From assembly GCA_035376985.1 (NCBI GenBank), contig DAOSSA010000007.1, positions 1-64,000 on the forward strand: a DNA stretch of 64,000 bases, read 5' to 3'. This DNA comes from Brevifilum sp029548365. Its GTDB lineage: Bacteria > Chloroflexota > Anaerolineae > Anaerolineales > Anaerolineaceae. A program made the translations under genes and the position numbers. A model generated the notes under the pieces. The model did not search any database. It was not told where the DNA came from and was given only the letters and a program-made list of their open reading frames with translations. Shown in pieces: positions 1-7,706 of the stretch. Position 1 is the first letter of the stretch. Each line of letters opens with the position of its first letter.

Positions 1-1013
1 GGGCGGGCTTCAATGGGCCAATCGGTGATGTAGACATAATCATGTCCCCGGGACTCTTTGTAATATGCGCCAATCGCCCGTTCTGCACCGGGGTCGAGAT
101 CAAACTTCTTTTCAGGTGGCAACCTGTAGCCGATTTCTTTAAGCACCTGGTATGCCTCTGCCATGGAGATGCGCGGGAAAGGCACCACAGGCGCTTCCAG
201 GTGGAGGCCCAGTTTTGATTCAACCTCAGAGGCGTGCTTTTCAACCACGCGTTGAATAGTATGAGCCAGCCAGCGTTCTGTTAGCGTCATGACATCTTCA
301 TGGGAATCAATCCAGGACATCTCCATATCGACGCCGGTGAACTCGGTCATGTGGCGCGAGGTGAAGGAAGGATCCGCCCGAAATACGGGGCCAAATTCAA
401 ACACACGCTCAAACCCGGCTGCCATCGCCATTTGTTTGTAAAACTGGGGAGATTGGGCTAAATAGGCCGTGGTCTCGAAATAGGGGAGGCTGAACAATTC
501 AGCGCCGCTTTCGCTGGGGGTACCCATGATCTTCGGCGAGTTGATTTCGATGAAATTTTCCTGCAGCCAGAATTCGCGCATAGCCTGTACCGCTGTGGTT
601 TGCACCTCAAATAGAAGCTGGTTGACCTCTCGCCGCAGGTCGAGATAGCGCCAGTCGAGACGGAAATCTTGTTCAGGTAAGTATTCGCCAAAGGGCTCAA
701 AGGGCAGCGGGACTTCAGCCGCGTTTTCAACCAGCAGGTCCTCAAGTTGGATTTCAAGCCCGCCTAATTTGACAATCTCGTTTTTGACGACTTTTCCGGT
801 GATGCGCAGGGCAGATTCTGTACCCAGCTCAGAGATCGTTTCTGCCAGGTCGAGATTTCCCTTTTTGTAATGGGCGACCTGGACCAGCCCCGTGCGATCG
901 CGGATGATTAAAAATTGCATGCTCTTCTGGTCGCGCAGGGTGTGCAGCCATCCCTGGATGGTCACCTGTTCGTCGATGTGCTGGTCTAAATCTTTTATCA
1001 GGGTGCGTTTCAT
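1..1013 (-). CDS. aspS: Aspartyl-tRNA synthetase, archaeal-type (3' end cut by window edge)
   Basis: Charges tRNA(Asp) with aspartate in the cytoplasm. 337 residues are visible from the ATG at 1011-1013; the C-terminal part with class II motif 3 lies outside the window. An N-terminal OB-fold anticodon-binding domain (about 1-105) precedes the class II core, with QSPQFYKQ near 187 and the motif 2 segment FRADPSFTSRHMTEF at about 211-225. The GAD insertion that follows motif 2 in ordinary bacterial AspRS (about 590 residues) is missing, so this is the shorter archaeal-type enzyme (about 430 residues), a class that is often non-discriminating and then needs GatCAB; that property is inferred, not seen. 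GGGAG lies 9 nt before the start. Upstream meaB runs in the same direction, with an inverted repeat and a -10-like TATAAT between them. Confidence 0.9.
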   Translation of the reverse strand, partial: MKRTLIKDLDQHIDEQVTIQGWLHTLRDQKSMQFLIIRDRTGLVQVAHYKKGNLDLAETISELGTESALRITGKVVKNEIVKLGGLEIQLEDLLVENAAEVPLPFEPFGEYLPEQDFRLDWRYLDLRREVNQLLFEVQTTAVQAMREFWLQENFIEINSPKIMGTPSESGAELFSLPYFETTAYLAQSPQFYKQMAMAAGFERVFEFGPVFRADPSFTSRHMTEFTGVDMEMSWIDSHEDVMTLTERWLAHTIQRVVEKHASEVESKLGLHLEAPVVPFPRISMAEAYQVLKEIGYRLPPEKKFDLDPGAERAIGAYYKESRGHDYVYITDWPIEAR

Positions 1014-1051
1014 CAAGTTCTTCTCCCGTTTATCACCAATAATTTTATTTT

Positions 1052-1079
1052 ATTATAGCTGATCGGAAAACGCCGATCA
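1052..1079 (-). promoter_or_regulatory. Candidate aspS -10 box and adjacent inverted repeat
   Basis: On the minus strand a TATAAT (1052-1057) lies about 40 nt before the aspS start. Directly upstream is a 7-bp inverted repeat TGATCGG/CCGATCA (1060-1066 and 1073-1079, 6-nt loop). It begins 5 nt after the meaB stop codon. It could be a weak terminator stem for meaB, but no T tract follows; overlapping the spacer of the putative promoter, it could equally be an operator. No good -35 is visible. Confidence 0.3.
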
Positions 1080-1084
1080 TGAAT

Positions 1085-2104
1085 TTACAGTAATTTCTCC
1101 ACAGCTTCGATGGGACTGTATTTCCTTTGGATGACATCATCCAAAATCTGTGCAAACTGGTTCTCATCCAGCTTTTTCCACCACCGGGTTAGCAGGGCAT
1201 CCCGGATGAGGGCATGCACATCACGGCGCAGGCGGGATGCCTCCTTTTGCTGCCACTCGCCCGATTGCGTGAGGTATTGGCGGTGGCGCTGAACATCGTC
1301 AATCAGCGGGGCGATGCCCTTTCCATCGATGGCGGTGGTGGAATGAATGGTCGGGAGCCAGCCGGATTGAGGTTGCTGTCTTTCTGAAGTAGGTGTCGGC
1401 GTTGCACCCAGGAGGTGTTTTCCTGCAACAGCATGGGTGTCATGTTTTCTTTGAGCCATTTCCAGCATAACCCGCAGTGCTCGGATGGTATTTTCAGCGC
1501 CAGGGCGATCGGCTTTGTTAACCACGATGATGTCGGCGATTTCGAGAATGCCAGCCTTAATGGCCTGGATATCATCGCCCATCCCCGGGGCTTCCACAAC
1601 GATCACGGTGTGCGCCAGGCTGGCGATATCCACTTCTGCCTGACCAGCGCCGACGGTTTCGATGATGATCAGGTCAAAACCTGCGCTGTCGAGAACGGTG
1701 ACAAAGGCCGCGGTTTGATTTGCCAGTCCGCCCAGGGCACCCCGTGATGCCATCGAGCGGATAAAAATGCCCTTATCGCCGGCTAAATCGCCCATTCGGA
1801 TGCGGTCTCCCAGCAGAGCGCCGCCCGTAAATGGGCTGGAGGGGTCGACGGCAATGATGGCAACTTTTGGGGCAAGCTGGTTATCCTGGCCCTGGCGGAA
1901 GTGCTTGGTGAGCTGGTTGACCAGTGTGCTTTTTCCTGAGCCGGCAGAGCCAGTGACGCCAATCAGGTGGGCCTGGCCTGTAAAGGGGAACAGCGCTGAT
2001 TGTAAATCACGGCTCTCTGGGGCATTGTTTTCGATCACGGTCAGCGCCCGGGAGAGTGCCAGGCGATCTCCCTGGCGAATTGCGATTGGGTCAATTTGAA
2101 TCAT
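1085..2104 (-). CDS. meaB: Methylmalonyl-CoA mutase-associated GTPase MeaB (ArgK family)
   Basis: G3E-family P-loop GTPase chaperone that gates B12 cofactor loading and protects methylmalonyl-CoA mutase from inactivation. 339 residues from the ATG at 2102-2104; a TTG two codons upstream is less likely. Walker A GSAGSGKST lies near residue 52, an AVDPSSPFTGGALLGDRIRM segment near 87 is the typical MeaB switch region, and IIETVGAGQAE and NKADRPG (G4 NKxD) follow. Length fits the family (about 320-340). The start lies 11 nt after the stop of the mutase B12-binding subunit gene, so the two are co-transcribed and probably translationally coupled, since no clear Shine-Dalgarno is present. The large catalytic mutase subunit is not in the window. 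Confidence 0.93.
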   Translation of the reverse strand: MIQIDPIAIRQGDRLALSRALTVIENNAPESRDLQSALFPFTGQAHLIGVTGSAGSGKSTLVNQLTKHFRQGQDNQLAPKVAIIAVDPSSPFTGGALLGDRIRMGDLAGDKGIFIRSMASRGALGGLANQTAAFVTVLDSAGFDLIIIETVGAGQAEVDIASLAHTVIVVEAPGMGDDIQAIKAGILEIADIIVVNKADRPGAENTIRALRVMLEMAQRKHDTHAVAGKHLLGATPTPTSERQQPQSGWLPTIHSTTAIDGKGIAPLIDDVQRHRQYLTQSGEWQQKEASRLRRDVHALIRDALLTRWWKKLDENQFAQILDDVIQRKYSPIEAVEKLL

Positions 2105-2115
2105 GATCAAATATT

Positions 2116-2514
2116 CTAAATCTGGATGGCCTGTTTGATATCTGCAATCACCTGCTGTGTATCGGTGCCGGGGCCGTATACGGCGTACACGCCCAGCTTG
2201 AGCAGCCTGGCAGCATCAGGTTCCGGGATGATTCCGCCCACAAACACCTTGATATCGGTCAGCCCGTTGGCATGCAATTTTTCAATCACAGCGGGGACTA
2301 AGGCATTGTGCGCACCGGAGAGAATTGAAAGACCGACCACATCCACATCTTCTTGCAGGGCTGCTTCGGCGATCATTTCAGGCGTCTGGCGCAGTCCAGT
2401 GTAGATCACTTCCATGCCGGCATCTCGCAAGGCACGGGCAACCACTTTTGCTCCGCGGTCATGCCCATCCAGACCGGGTTTTGCGATTAGAACTCGAATT
2501 CTCTTATCTGTCAT
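2116..2514 (-). CDS. Methylmalonyl-CoA mutase small (cobalamin-binding) subunit
   Basis: Stand-alone B12-binding subunit of a split acyl-CoA mutase, which interconverts methylmalonyl-CoA and succinyl-CoA together with a separate catalytic subunit. 132 residues from the ATG at 2512-2514, chosen because GGAG sits 6 nt upstream; the open frame extends 34 codons further but without a ribosome site. The base-off cobalamin motif DxHxxG is seen as DGHDRG near residue 15, followed by LSILSGAH (about 65) and the FVGGIIPEPD loop (about 92), all standard for this domain. The neighbour meaB supports assignment to methylmalonyl- rather than glutamate- or methyleneglutarate-type mutases. Ethylmalonyl- or isobutyryl-CoA mutase small subunits look alike. 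Confidence 0.88.
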   Translation of the reverse strand: MTDKRIRVLIAKPGLDGHDRGAKVVARALRDAGMEVIYTGLRQTPEMIAEAALQEDVDVVGLSILSGAHNALVPAVIEKLHANGLTDIKVFVGGIIPEPDAARLLKLGVYAVYGPGTDTQQVIADIKQAIQI

Positions 2515-2679
2515 AATATTCTCCGCAGGTTTTTGAGTAATTTTGATTATACCGCGTTCATTTAGAGATTTTCTTGAGGTTCTTAATGCAAGCTTGCAAA
2601 AGAGGTGTTTTTTCAATAGAATTAATCCAATTCCTGTTAAGAAGCTGGAGCCGCCTGGTTACAGTCGAAGAGAAACCCT

Positions 2680-3177
2680 ATGCCAAATGAGAAACAAACC
2701 CGACCCCGTTTAATCCCGATACTGATGGTTCTGTTGATCTTGCAATCAGCAATATTAATTTTTCTAGGCTTAAATTCACTCACACATCGCTGGTCTTTTC
2801 TTACTTCCTGGCCTCGTTTCTGGATGGAATTACAGGAGGCGGTTGCCCTGGTTTTAAAAACGCCAGGAGAGACCGTTCGCGATGAGATTTTGTTTTATGA
2901 TGTGTTGCTGTTTGCTACGATTGAAGTTTCTGCGGCTGTGTCCTTGATGGCAGGGTTGGCTTTTCCACGGGGGAAACGTATTGCTTGGATTTTGGCATTG
3001 CTTGCTCAGATTGGCACGCTTGCCAGCGGTTTAAGTCTGTATTTTATGCATCGAGCGCCGCAGGCATACTGGTTAATGGCGCTGGGCATCATCATGGTGC
3101 TGTACTTGAATTATCGCGACGTACGCCAATGGTTCCTGCTACCCAGGGAAGATCTGGCGGAGGGTTTGTATGTCTGA
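2680..3177 (+). CDS. Hypothetical four-helix membrane protein
   Basis: 165 residues, no family recognised. Hydrophobic stretches at about 11-31, 79-97, 101-123 and 127-145 suggest four membrane helices with a basic segment (RGKR) between helices 2 and 3. The stop overlaps the start of the next gene by 8 bp (ATG at 3170 inside the last codons), which implies translational coupling and a joint function with that larger membrane protein. No convincing Shine-Dalgarno is seen before the ATG. Confidence 0.7.
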   Translation: MPNEKQTRPRLIPILMVLLILQSAILIFLGLNSLTHRWSFLTSWPRFWMELQEAVALVLKTPGETVRDEILFYDVLLFATIEVSAAVSLMAGLAFPRGKRIAWILALLAQIGTLASGLSLYFMHRAPQAYWLMALGIIMVLYLNYRDVRQWFLLPREDLAEGLYV

Positions 3178-4723
3178 GCACGAAGATGTTTCACTGCTGC
3201 AGCGCTTTGAACCGATTTTAAAATTCACCCAGGGTGAACAATTTTTTCCTTACAACGTGGATGATTATGTAAACAAGTCCAGCCTGTGGGTGAAAGAGCC
3301 CAAGCTTCCGCCGAGAGAAATACTTGCAGCGGGCGAACTGAAATTGGAGCGTTTGGGTCATTTGAAGCTGGAAGGGGCCAGGACCGTGCATTACCTGCAG
3401 TTCAGCTCGCTGATGAATCTGGCTGAAATGGCTGAATATCGTCTGAATGAGTTGCGNNNNNNNNNNNNNNNNNNNNNNNNNNNNNNNNNNNNNNNNNNNN
3501 NNNNNNNNNNNNNNNNNNNNNNNNNNNNNNNNNNNNNNNNNNNNNNNNNNNNNNNNGGTGATGACCTGCGTCGACACTGGCTTGACCCTGAACTGCAGAA
3601 GGTTGGCGAGCATCCGGTTGTGTTTGTGGGCGGGGGTTCACATGCCAGTTACTTCACGGAAGGTGAATACCTGATGGAGTTCAGCCTGCCGTTTTTAAGT
3701 TTCTTCTCTAAATATAAAGATCGGCTGAATAATTTATTCAGCCGGGTTACACAAAACAATCAAATGCGGGCAAATGATGAAGAAGCGGGTCCACGGATTT
3801 TTACGATTCCCTTTGTTGATTATGCTACGGGCGACGGCTTTTCAATTGGATCTGGTTGTGAGGAATCCTGGGCGCCGCCGGTATTGATCGATCCTCCCCC
3901 GGGATGGGTGACTAATTATCGAGGCTTATGGGGGTTTTATGCGCAGGACCCGTTTTCTGGCGAAGATGCCCCTGCAGGACCTCGCTACAACCGCGATGGG
4001 ACCGTACGTTTGGCCTGGTTTGATCCCCTGGGATGGGCCGGGTTGGAAAAAGTGATCCCGCCGGATGAGCAGGGTGCGATGTTAGCCAGTAGAAAAGCAG
4101 ATTTGCAGAATGGCATAAACGAATTAGCCATGGAGATTAATAAGCTTCAGCGCACGTGCTATGCGCGCGGCTTTGATTTGATGGCCATACAGAAAAGCTC
4201 GCATCTTCAACCGGAGGTTGTTGAGCTAACCCGGATACTGGCAAGTGAGCGCGAGAAGCTGGCTGAGAAACGCCGCCGGCTGACGGTTGAACAGGCAAAA
4301 CTGGAGGCCATTTCTGAATTCGATGTGGAAGACGCCTCGCCAAACATGGCTTTGTTGCGGGCGCACATCAAGCACTCTCACAAACCGCAGGAAAAGAAAT
4401 CCTTGCGCTTCAACTGGGTGGCTGAAATATGGGCTGCGGTGAGCATTGGCTTGATGATTATCGCAGTAGTTTTGCTGGTTATTTTTGCCCGGCCGTTTTT
4501 GGGTTATGGGTTGGTTGGTTTGCTGCTGTTAATGATCACGATTGAAGCAGCGTTTAAGCGGCGATTGGCCAACCTTGTGCGTTGGATTTCTATCATCCTG
4601 GCGATATTTAGCCTGATGGTGCTGGTGGTTCAGTTTTTCTCGTATATTATCCTGGCTGTCGTGGTGATTACCGGGGTGTATATGATTATTTCAAACCTGC
4701 GCGAGTTGTTTTCCCGGCGATGA
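3170..4723 (+). CDS. Membrane protein with Vps62-like segment, interrupted by assembly gap
   Basis: About 95 residues precede a 100-N gap and about 389 follow it in the same nominal frame. The post-gap part begins with a segment ending HPVVFVGGGSHASYF, which resembles the conserved HPV-(V)-GSHA stretch of Vps62-related (DUF946-like) proteins; this is a motif resemblance only. A charged, probably coiled-coil region (residues about 310-390, rich in E/K/R/L) leads to four C-terminal membrane helices (about 425-510) and a basic tail. It is coupled to the preceding small membrane-protein gene by an 8-bp overlap. True length is unknown because scaffold gaps are conventionally padded to 100 N; frame agreement across the gap may be chance. 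Function unknown. Confidence 0.65.
   Translation: MSEHEDVSLLQRFEPILKFTQGEQFFPYNVDDYVNKSSLWVKEPKLPPREILAAGELKLERLGHLKLEGARTVHYLQFSSLMNLAEMAEYRLNELXXXXXXXXXXXXXXXXXXXXXXXXXXXXXXXXXXGDDLRRHWLDPELQKVGEHPVVFVGGGSHASYFTEGEYLMEFSLPFLSFFSKYKDRLNNLFSRVTQNNQMRANDEEAGPRIFTIPFVDYATGDGFSIGSGCEESWAPPVLIDPPPGWVTNYRGLWGFYAQDPFSGEDAPAGPRYNRDGTVRLAWFDPLGWAGLEKVIPPDEQGAMLASRKADLQNGINELAMEINKLQRTCYARGFDLMAIQKSSHLQPEVVELTRILASEREKLAEKRRRLTVEQAKLEAISEFDVEDASPNMALLRAHIKHSHKPQEKKSLRFNWVAEIWAAVSIGLMIIAVVLLVIFARPFLGYGLVGLLLLMITIEAAFKRRLANLVRWISIILAIFSLMVLVVQFFSYIILAVVVITGVYMIISNLRELFSRR
3457..3556. other. Scaffold gap (100 N)
   Basis: Exactly 100 consecutive undetermined bases inside the Vps62-like gene. The round length is the usual placeholder for a gap of unknown size, so distances and the reading frame across it should not be trusted. 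Confidence 0.99.
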
Positions 4724-4739
4724 GATGATTGATCATCAT

Positions 4740-4774
4740 CCCCTGTTGAAAGAAATTTCAACAGGGGATTTTTT
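4740..4774 (+). terminator. Rho-independent terminator after the membrane-protein pair
   Basis: Perfect 12-bp stem (4740-4751 with 4756-4767), GAAA tetraloop and a T run at 4769-4774. It closes the plus-strand unit and lies just before the convergent flavin reductase gene. The other side has no T tract, so it acts in one direction. Confidence 0.9.
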
Positions 4775-4776
4775 AA

Positions 4777-5304
4777 TTAAGCCCGATATTTTTCGATTCC
4801 GGTTACTGCAATGATTTCACCGTAGTAGATGCAGTGATAATCGCGGGAGGGATAGTGGTTTTCGATGGTTTCATCCAAAAAATGTGCCGGGTTCAGATCG
4901 TCTGCATAGATCTTGCGGCATTCCAGCACCAGCTCGGCTTCTTTGAAGGACGGAGCAGAGATGGCAACCGATGCTTCGGGATTCAAGCCGGAAGCAGCGA
5001 TTTTGTCACCGTCTCGTCCGGAGCGAGACCCCAAAAACTTGAGGGTTTCGTGGTATTGTTCTGGAAAGGCTGAGACGGTAAACGAGTCATATTTTTCCAT
5101 GAACTGGTAAGTGTAGCGAGAGTGGCGCACCGCTACGAAGGCAAAGGGTCTGCTCCACATGGTGCCCAGCGCGCCCCAGCCAATGGTCATGGCGTTAAAG
5201 TGCTCTGCCAGGTAATCCCCGGAGGTCAGTAAAACACTGCGATGATGGAATAGAAAGTGGGGTTGAAGGTTTAAATCTTCAATGTTGATCGGCTGTCTTG
5301 TCAT
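4777..5304 (-). CDS. Flavin reductase-like FMN-binding split-barrel protein
   Basis: 175 residues with the flavin-reductase-domain pattern: an early VLLTSGD strand, NAMTIGWGALGTMWSRP (about 38-54), where FMN-reductase family members carry NxMT(I/V)..., then VRHSRYTYQFME and a FTVSAFPEQYHETLKFLGSRSGRDGDK region (about 80-105) that matches the family core. Such cytoplasmic proteins bind FMN and reduce it with NAD(P)H or pass electrons onward; the physiological partner is unknown. GAGGAG lies 7 nt before the ATG at 5302-5304. It stands alone between a terminator and the divergently read ruvB. Confidence 0.82.
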   Translation of the reverse strand: MTRQPINIEDLNLQPHFLFHHRSVLLTSGDYLAEHFNAMTIGWGALGTMWSRPFAFVAVRHSRYTYQFMEKYDSFTVSAFPEQYHETLKFLGSRSGRDGDKIAASGLNPEASVAISAPSFKEAELVLECRKIYADDLNPAHFLDETIENHYPSRDYHCIYYGEIIAVTGIEKYRA

Positions 5305-5465
5305 GGATTCTCCTCGGTTTTGGTGTTTCCACTATAATATCACCTTTTTTGATTTCATTGTCGGCTTGATCGGGATCAGGTGGAAGACCGATGGAGGTCA
5401 GCCAAGCCCGGGTGATTGATCCACTTACCAACCATGCTGGTGGATGGAAAAACGATTTGTTCGGG

Positions 5466-5481
5466 TATAATCGATCCTATG
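5466..5481 (+). promoter_or_regulatory. ruvB -10 box placed for a leaderless mRNA
   Basis: TATAAT at 5466-5471 ends 7 nt before the ATG at 5479-5481, and no Shine-Dalgarno precedes the ATG. Transcription would begin at or within a base or two of the start codon. No clear -35 hexamer is visible at the usual spacing. Confidence 0.5.
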
Positions 5482-6510
5482 ACCTCAACAGCATCCGATC
5501 GCATCACCGATGGCGAAGTACAGCCTGAGGATCGATTTGACCGGGCATTGCGCCCGACCTGCCTGACTGAGTTAATCGGGCAGGTGCAGATCAAAGAAAA
5601 TTTACTGATTCTGATTGAAGCAGCAAAATTGCGCGCAGAAGCGCTCGACCATGTGCTTTTTTACGGTCCGCCCGGCCTGGGAAAAACGACCCTGGCGCAT
5701 ATCCTGGCGAACGAAATGGGAGTTAACATCAAGGTGACCTCAGGCCCTGCGATTGAACGTGCAGGCGACCTGGCAGCCATCCTGACGAACATGCACCAGG
5801 GCGATATATTATTCATTGATGAGATCCATCGCCTGGGACGAGTTGTGGAAGAGGTGCTCTACCCGGCAATGGAGGATTTTTCGCTGGATATTGTGATTGG
5901 AAAAGGTCCTGCTGCACGCTCGATCCGCTTGAAATTACCCCATTTCACCGTGGTGGGTGCGACCACCCGGCTGGCATTGATCACTTCGCCCCTGCGCGCC
6001 CGGTTTGGTGCAACTTACCGGGTGGATTATTATGATGTCGATGCATTGATCGAGATCATCCAGCGCGGGGCGAGATTGCTCCAGGTTGAATCTGATGCCC
6101 TCGGGGTGGAGGAGATCGCCAGTCGAGCGCGCGGTACACCCCGCGTGGCACTGCGCATGCTGCGCCGAGTAAGGGATTATGCCCAGGTTCGGGCTGATGG
6201 AAGGATCTCCGGGGAGGTTTCGAAGGCTGCCCTGGACTTGCTGAATATCGATAAGCTCGGGTTGGATGAATTGGATCGCCGGGTGCTGATGTGTGTGATT
6301 GAGAAATACAATGGCGGCCCGGTGGGTTTGAATACCATCGCGGCTTCAGTGAGTGAAGAACCGGATACAATCATGGATGTGGTGGAACCTTATTTGATGC
6401 AATTGGGTTTCCTGGAACGCACGTCGCAGGGTCGACTGGCAACGCACAGCGCTTATGAGCACCTGGGGGTCGAGATTGATCGGCAGGATCCACAGCAGAA
6501 ATTGTTCTAA
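5479..6510 (+). CDS. ruvB: Holliday junction branch-migration helicase RuvB
   Basis: Hexameric AAA+ motor that with RuvA drives branch migration of Holliday junctions. 343 residues from the ATG at 5479, which matches the family length; an in-frame ATG 63 nt upstream would add an unusual N-terminus and lies upstream of the -10 box. Walker A GPPGLGKTT is near 60-68, Walker B FIDEIHRL near 109, sensor 1 VVGATTR near 158 and the C-terminal winged helix carries the DNA-binding segment QLGFLERTSQGR. The stop is 18 nt before queA, the classic ruvB-queA pairing. RuvA and RuvC are not in the window. Confidence 0.97.
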   Translation: MTSTASDRITDGEVQPEDRFDRALRPTCLTELIGQVQIKENLLILIEAAKLRAEALDHVLFYGPPGLGKTTLAHILANEMGVNIKVTSGPAIERAGDLAAILTNMHQGDILFIDEIHRLGRVVEEVLYPAMEDFSLDIVIGKGPAARSIRLKLPHFTVVGATTRLALITSPLRARFGATYRVDYYDVDALIEIIQRGARLLQVESDALGVEEIASRARGTPRVALRMLRRVRDYAQVRADGRISGEVSKAALDLLNIDKLGLDELDRRVLMCVIEKYNGGPVGLNTIAASVSEEPDTIMDVVEPYLMQLGFLERTSQGRLATHSAYEHLGVEIDRQDPQQKLF

Positions 6511-6528
6511 AGCTGTTGGAGATCGAAA

Positions 6529-7551
6529 GTGCGCACTGCAGAATTTGATTACGATTTGCCCCTGGATCGGATTGCACAAACTCCCATCACGCCCCGTCAC
6601 GATTCACGCTTGATGGTTGTGGACCGCAGCACGGGGGAAATTGAGCACAGTTATTTTTGGGAAATTGACCGCTTTTTAAAACCGGGCGATGTTGTGGTGA
6701 TTAATGAGACCCGGGTGATCCCTGCCCGCATCTTCGCTGCTAAACAACCTGGCGGAGGAAAGGTGGAGTTACTGCTGCTGGAAAAAAACGATGCTCGTAC
6801 TTGGACCGTGTGGGTGGGAGGGAAGGGTTTGATACCGGGCAGACGGTTGACCGTTGCGGGCGGTCCTGAGGCAGAAATCATCGAGGTGCTAGAGGGTCCC
6901 AAACGCTGGCTGCGCTTTGACGAACCCATCGAACCTTTTCTTGAGCGTGTTGGGCATGTGCCCTTACCGCCTTACATTCATACCCGACTGGAAGACCCGG
7001 ATCGTTACCAGACTGTGTATGCCACCACGGCGGGTTCTGCTGCAGCGCCGACTGCAGGTCTGCATTTTACGGACCCGCTGATAAAAAAACTGATGGATCA
7101 GGGGATCCTGTTTGCCAGGGTCACGCTGCATGTGGGTCTGGATACCTTTGCACCCGTGACCGAAGCTGACCCCAGGGAACACAAGATTCACACGGAATGG
7201 TGTCTGCTCAACCAGCAAACTGCTGACCAAATCAACGCAGCCAAGGCGGCTGGTGGGCGGGTTCTGGCGGTGGGAACGACCAGCGTGCGGACTTTGGAAT
7301 CCGCGGCTCGAGGACGCGTGGATGGCCAGGTAGTTGCAGCAAGTTGCGGGCATACTGACCTGTTTATCCTGCCCGGGTTTACTTTCAACGCTGTGGACAT
7401 CATGATCACGAATTTTCATTTGCCAAAATCGACTTTGCTGATGCTGGTGAGTGCCTTTGCAGGGCGTGAGCTTATTTTCAAGGCTTACCAGGTTGCCATT
7501 GATGAGGGCTACCGGTTCTTTTCGTTTGGCGATGCCATGCTGATCCTGTGA
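6529..7551 (+). CDS. queA: S-adenosylmethionine:tRNA ribosyltransferase-isomerase QueA
   Basis: Transfers and isomerises the ribosyl part of SAM onto 7-aminomethyl-7-deazaguanine in tRNA to make epoxyqueuosine. 340 residues, as usual for QueA. Start is GTG at 6529 with GGAG 7 nt upstream. Diagnostic segments are YDLPxDRIAQxP at 6-17, HDSRLMV at 24-30, DVVVxNETRVIPAR near 53, PPYIH near 146, and AAPTAGLHFT near 172. It is the second gene of the ruvB-queA unit. Its partner in the pathway, tgt, is present in the same window at 61228. Confidence 0.97.
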   Translation: MRTAEFDYDLPLDRIAQTPITPRHDSRLMVVDRSTGEIEHSYFWEIDRFLKPGDVVVINETRVIPARIFAAKQPGGGKVELLLLEKNDARTWTVWVGGKGLIPGRRLTVAGGPEAEIIEVLEGPKRWLRFDEPIEPFLERVGHVPLPPYIHTRLEDPDRYQTVYATTAGSAAAPTAGLHFTDPLIKKLMDQGILFARVTLHVGLDTFAPVTEADPREHKIHTEWCLLNQQTADQINAAKAAGGRVLAVGTTSVRTLESAARGRVDGQVVAASCGHTDLFILPGFTFNAVDIMITNFHLPKSTLLMLVSAFAGRELIFKAYQVAIDEGYRFFSFGDAMLIL

Positions 7552-7647
7552 ATTGCGCCTGGCGGAGATCTTGCAGCCTGTTTTGAAACACTGTTAATAA
7601 TTTATATACTTCTTATAATAATTCTTTCGGTGCAGCAGTATAAATGT

Positions 7648-7673
7648 TATAATTCAAATGTTCTACCAGAACA
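7648..7673 (+). promoter_or_regulatory. clpC -10 box and palindromic candidate operator
   Basis: TATAAT at 7648-7653 would place the transcription start near 7660. A perfect inverted repeat TGTTCT-ACC-AGAACA spans 7659-7673, directly over that start, where a repressor would block initiation. It matches neither the CIRCE element (HrcA) nor the tandem heptamers of CtsR as I know them. The -35 is weak (TTTCGG at 7625-7630, 17-bp spacer). The clpC ATG is 53 nt downstream. Confidence 0.45.
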
Positions 7674-7706
7674 CAGTAACACACATGACCAAGGATAAGT
7701 ACGATT

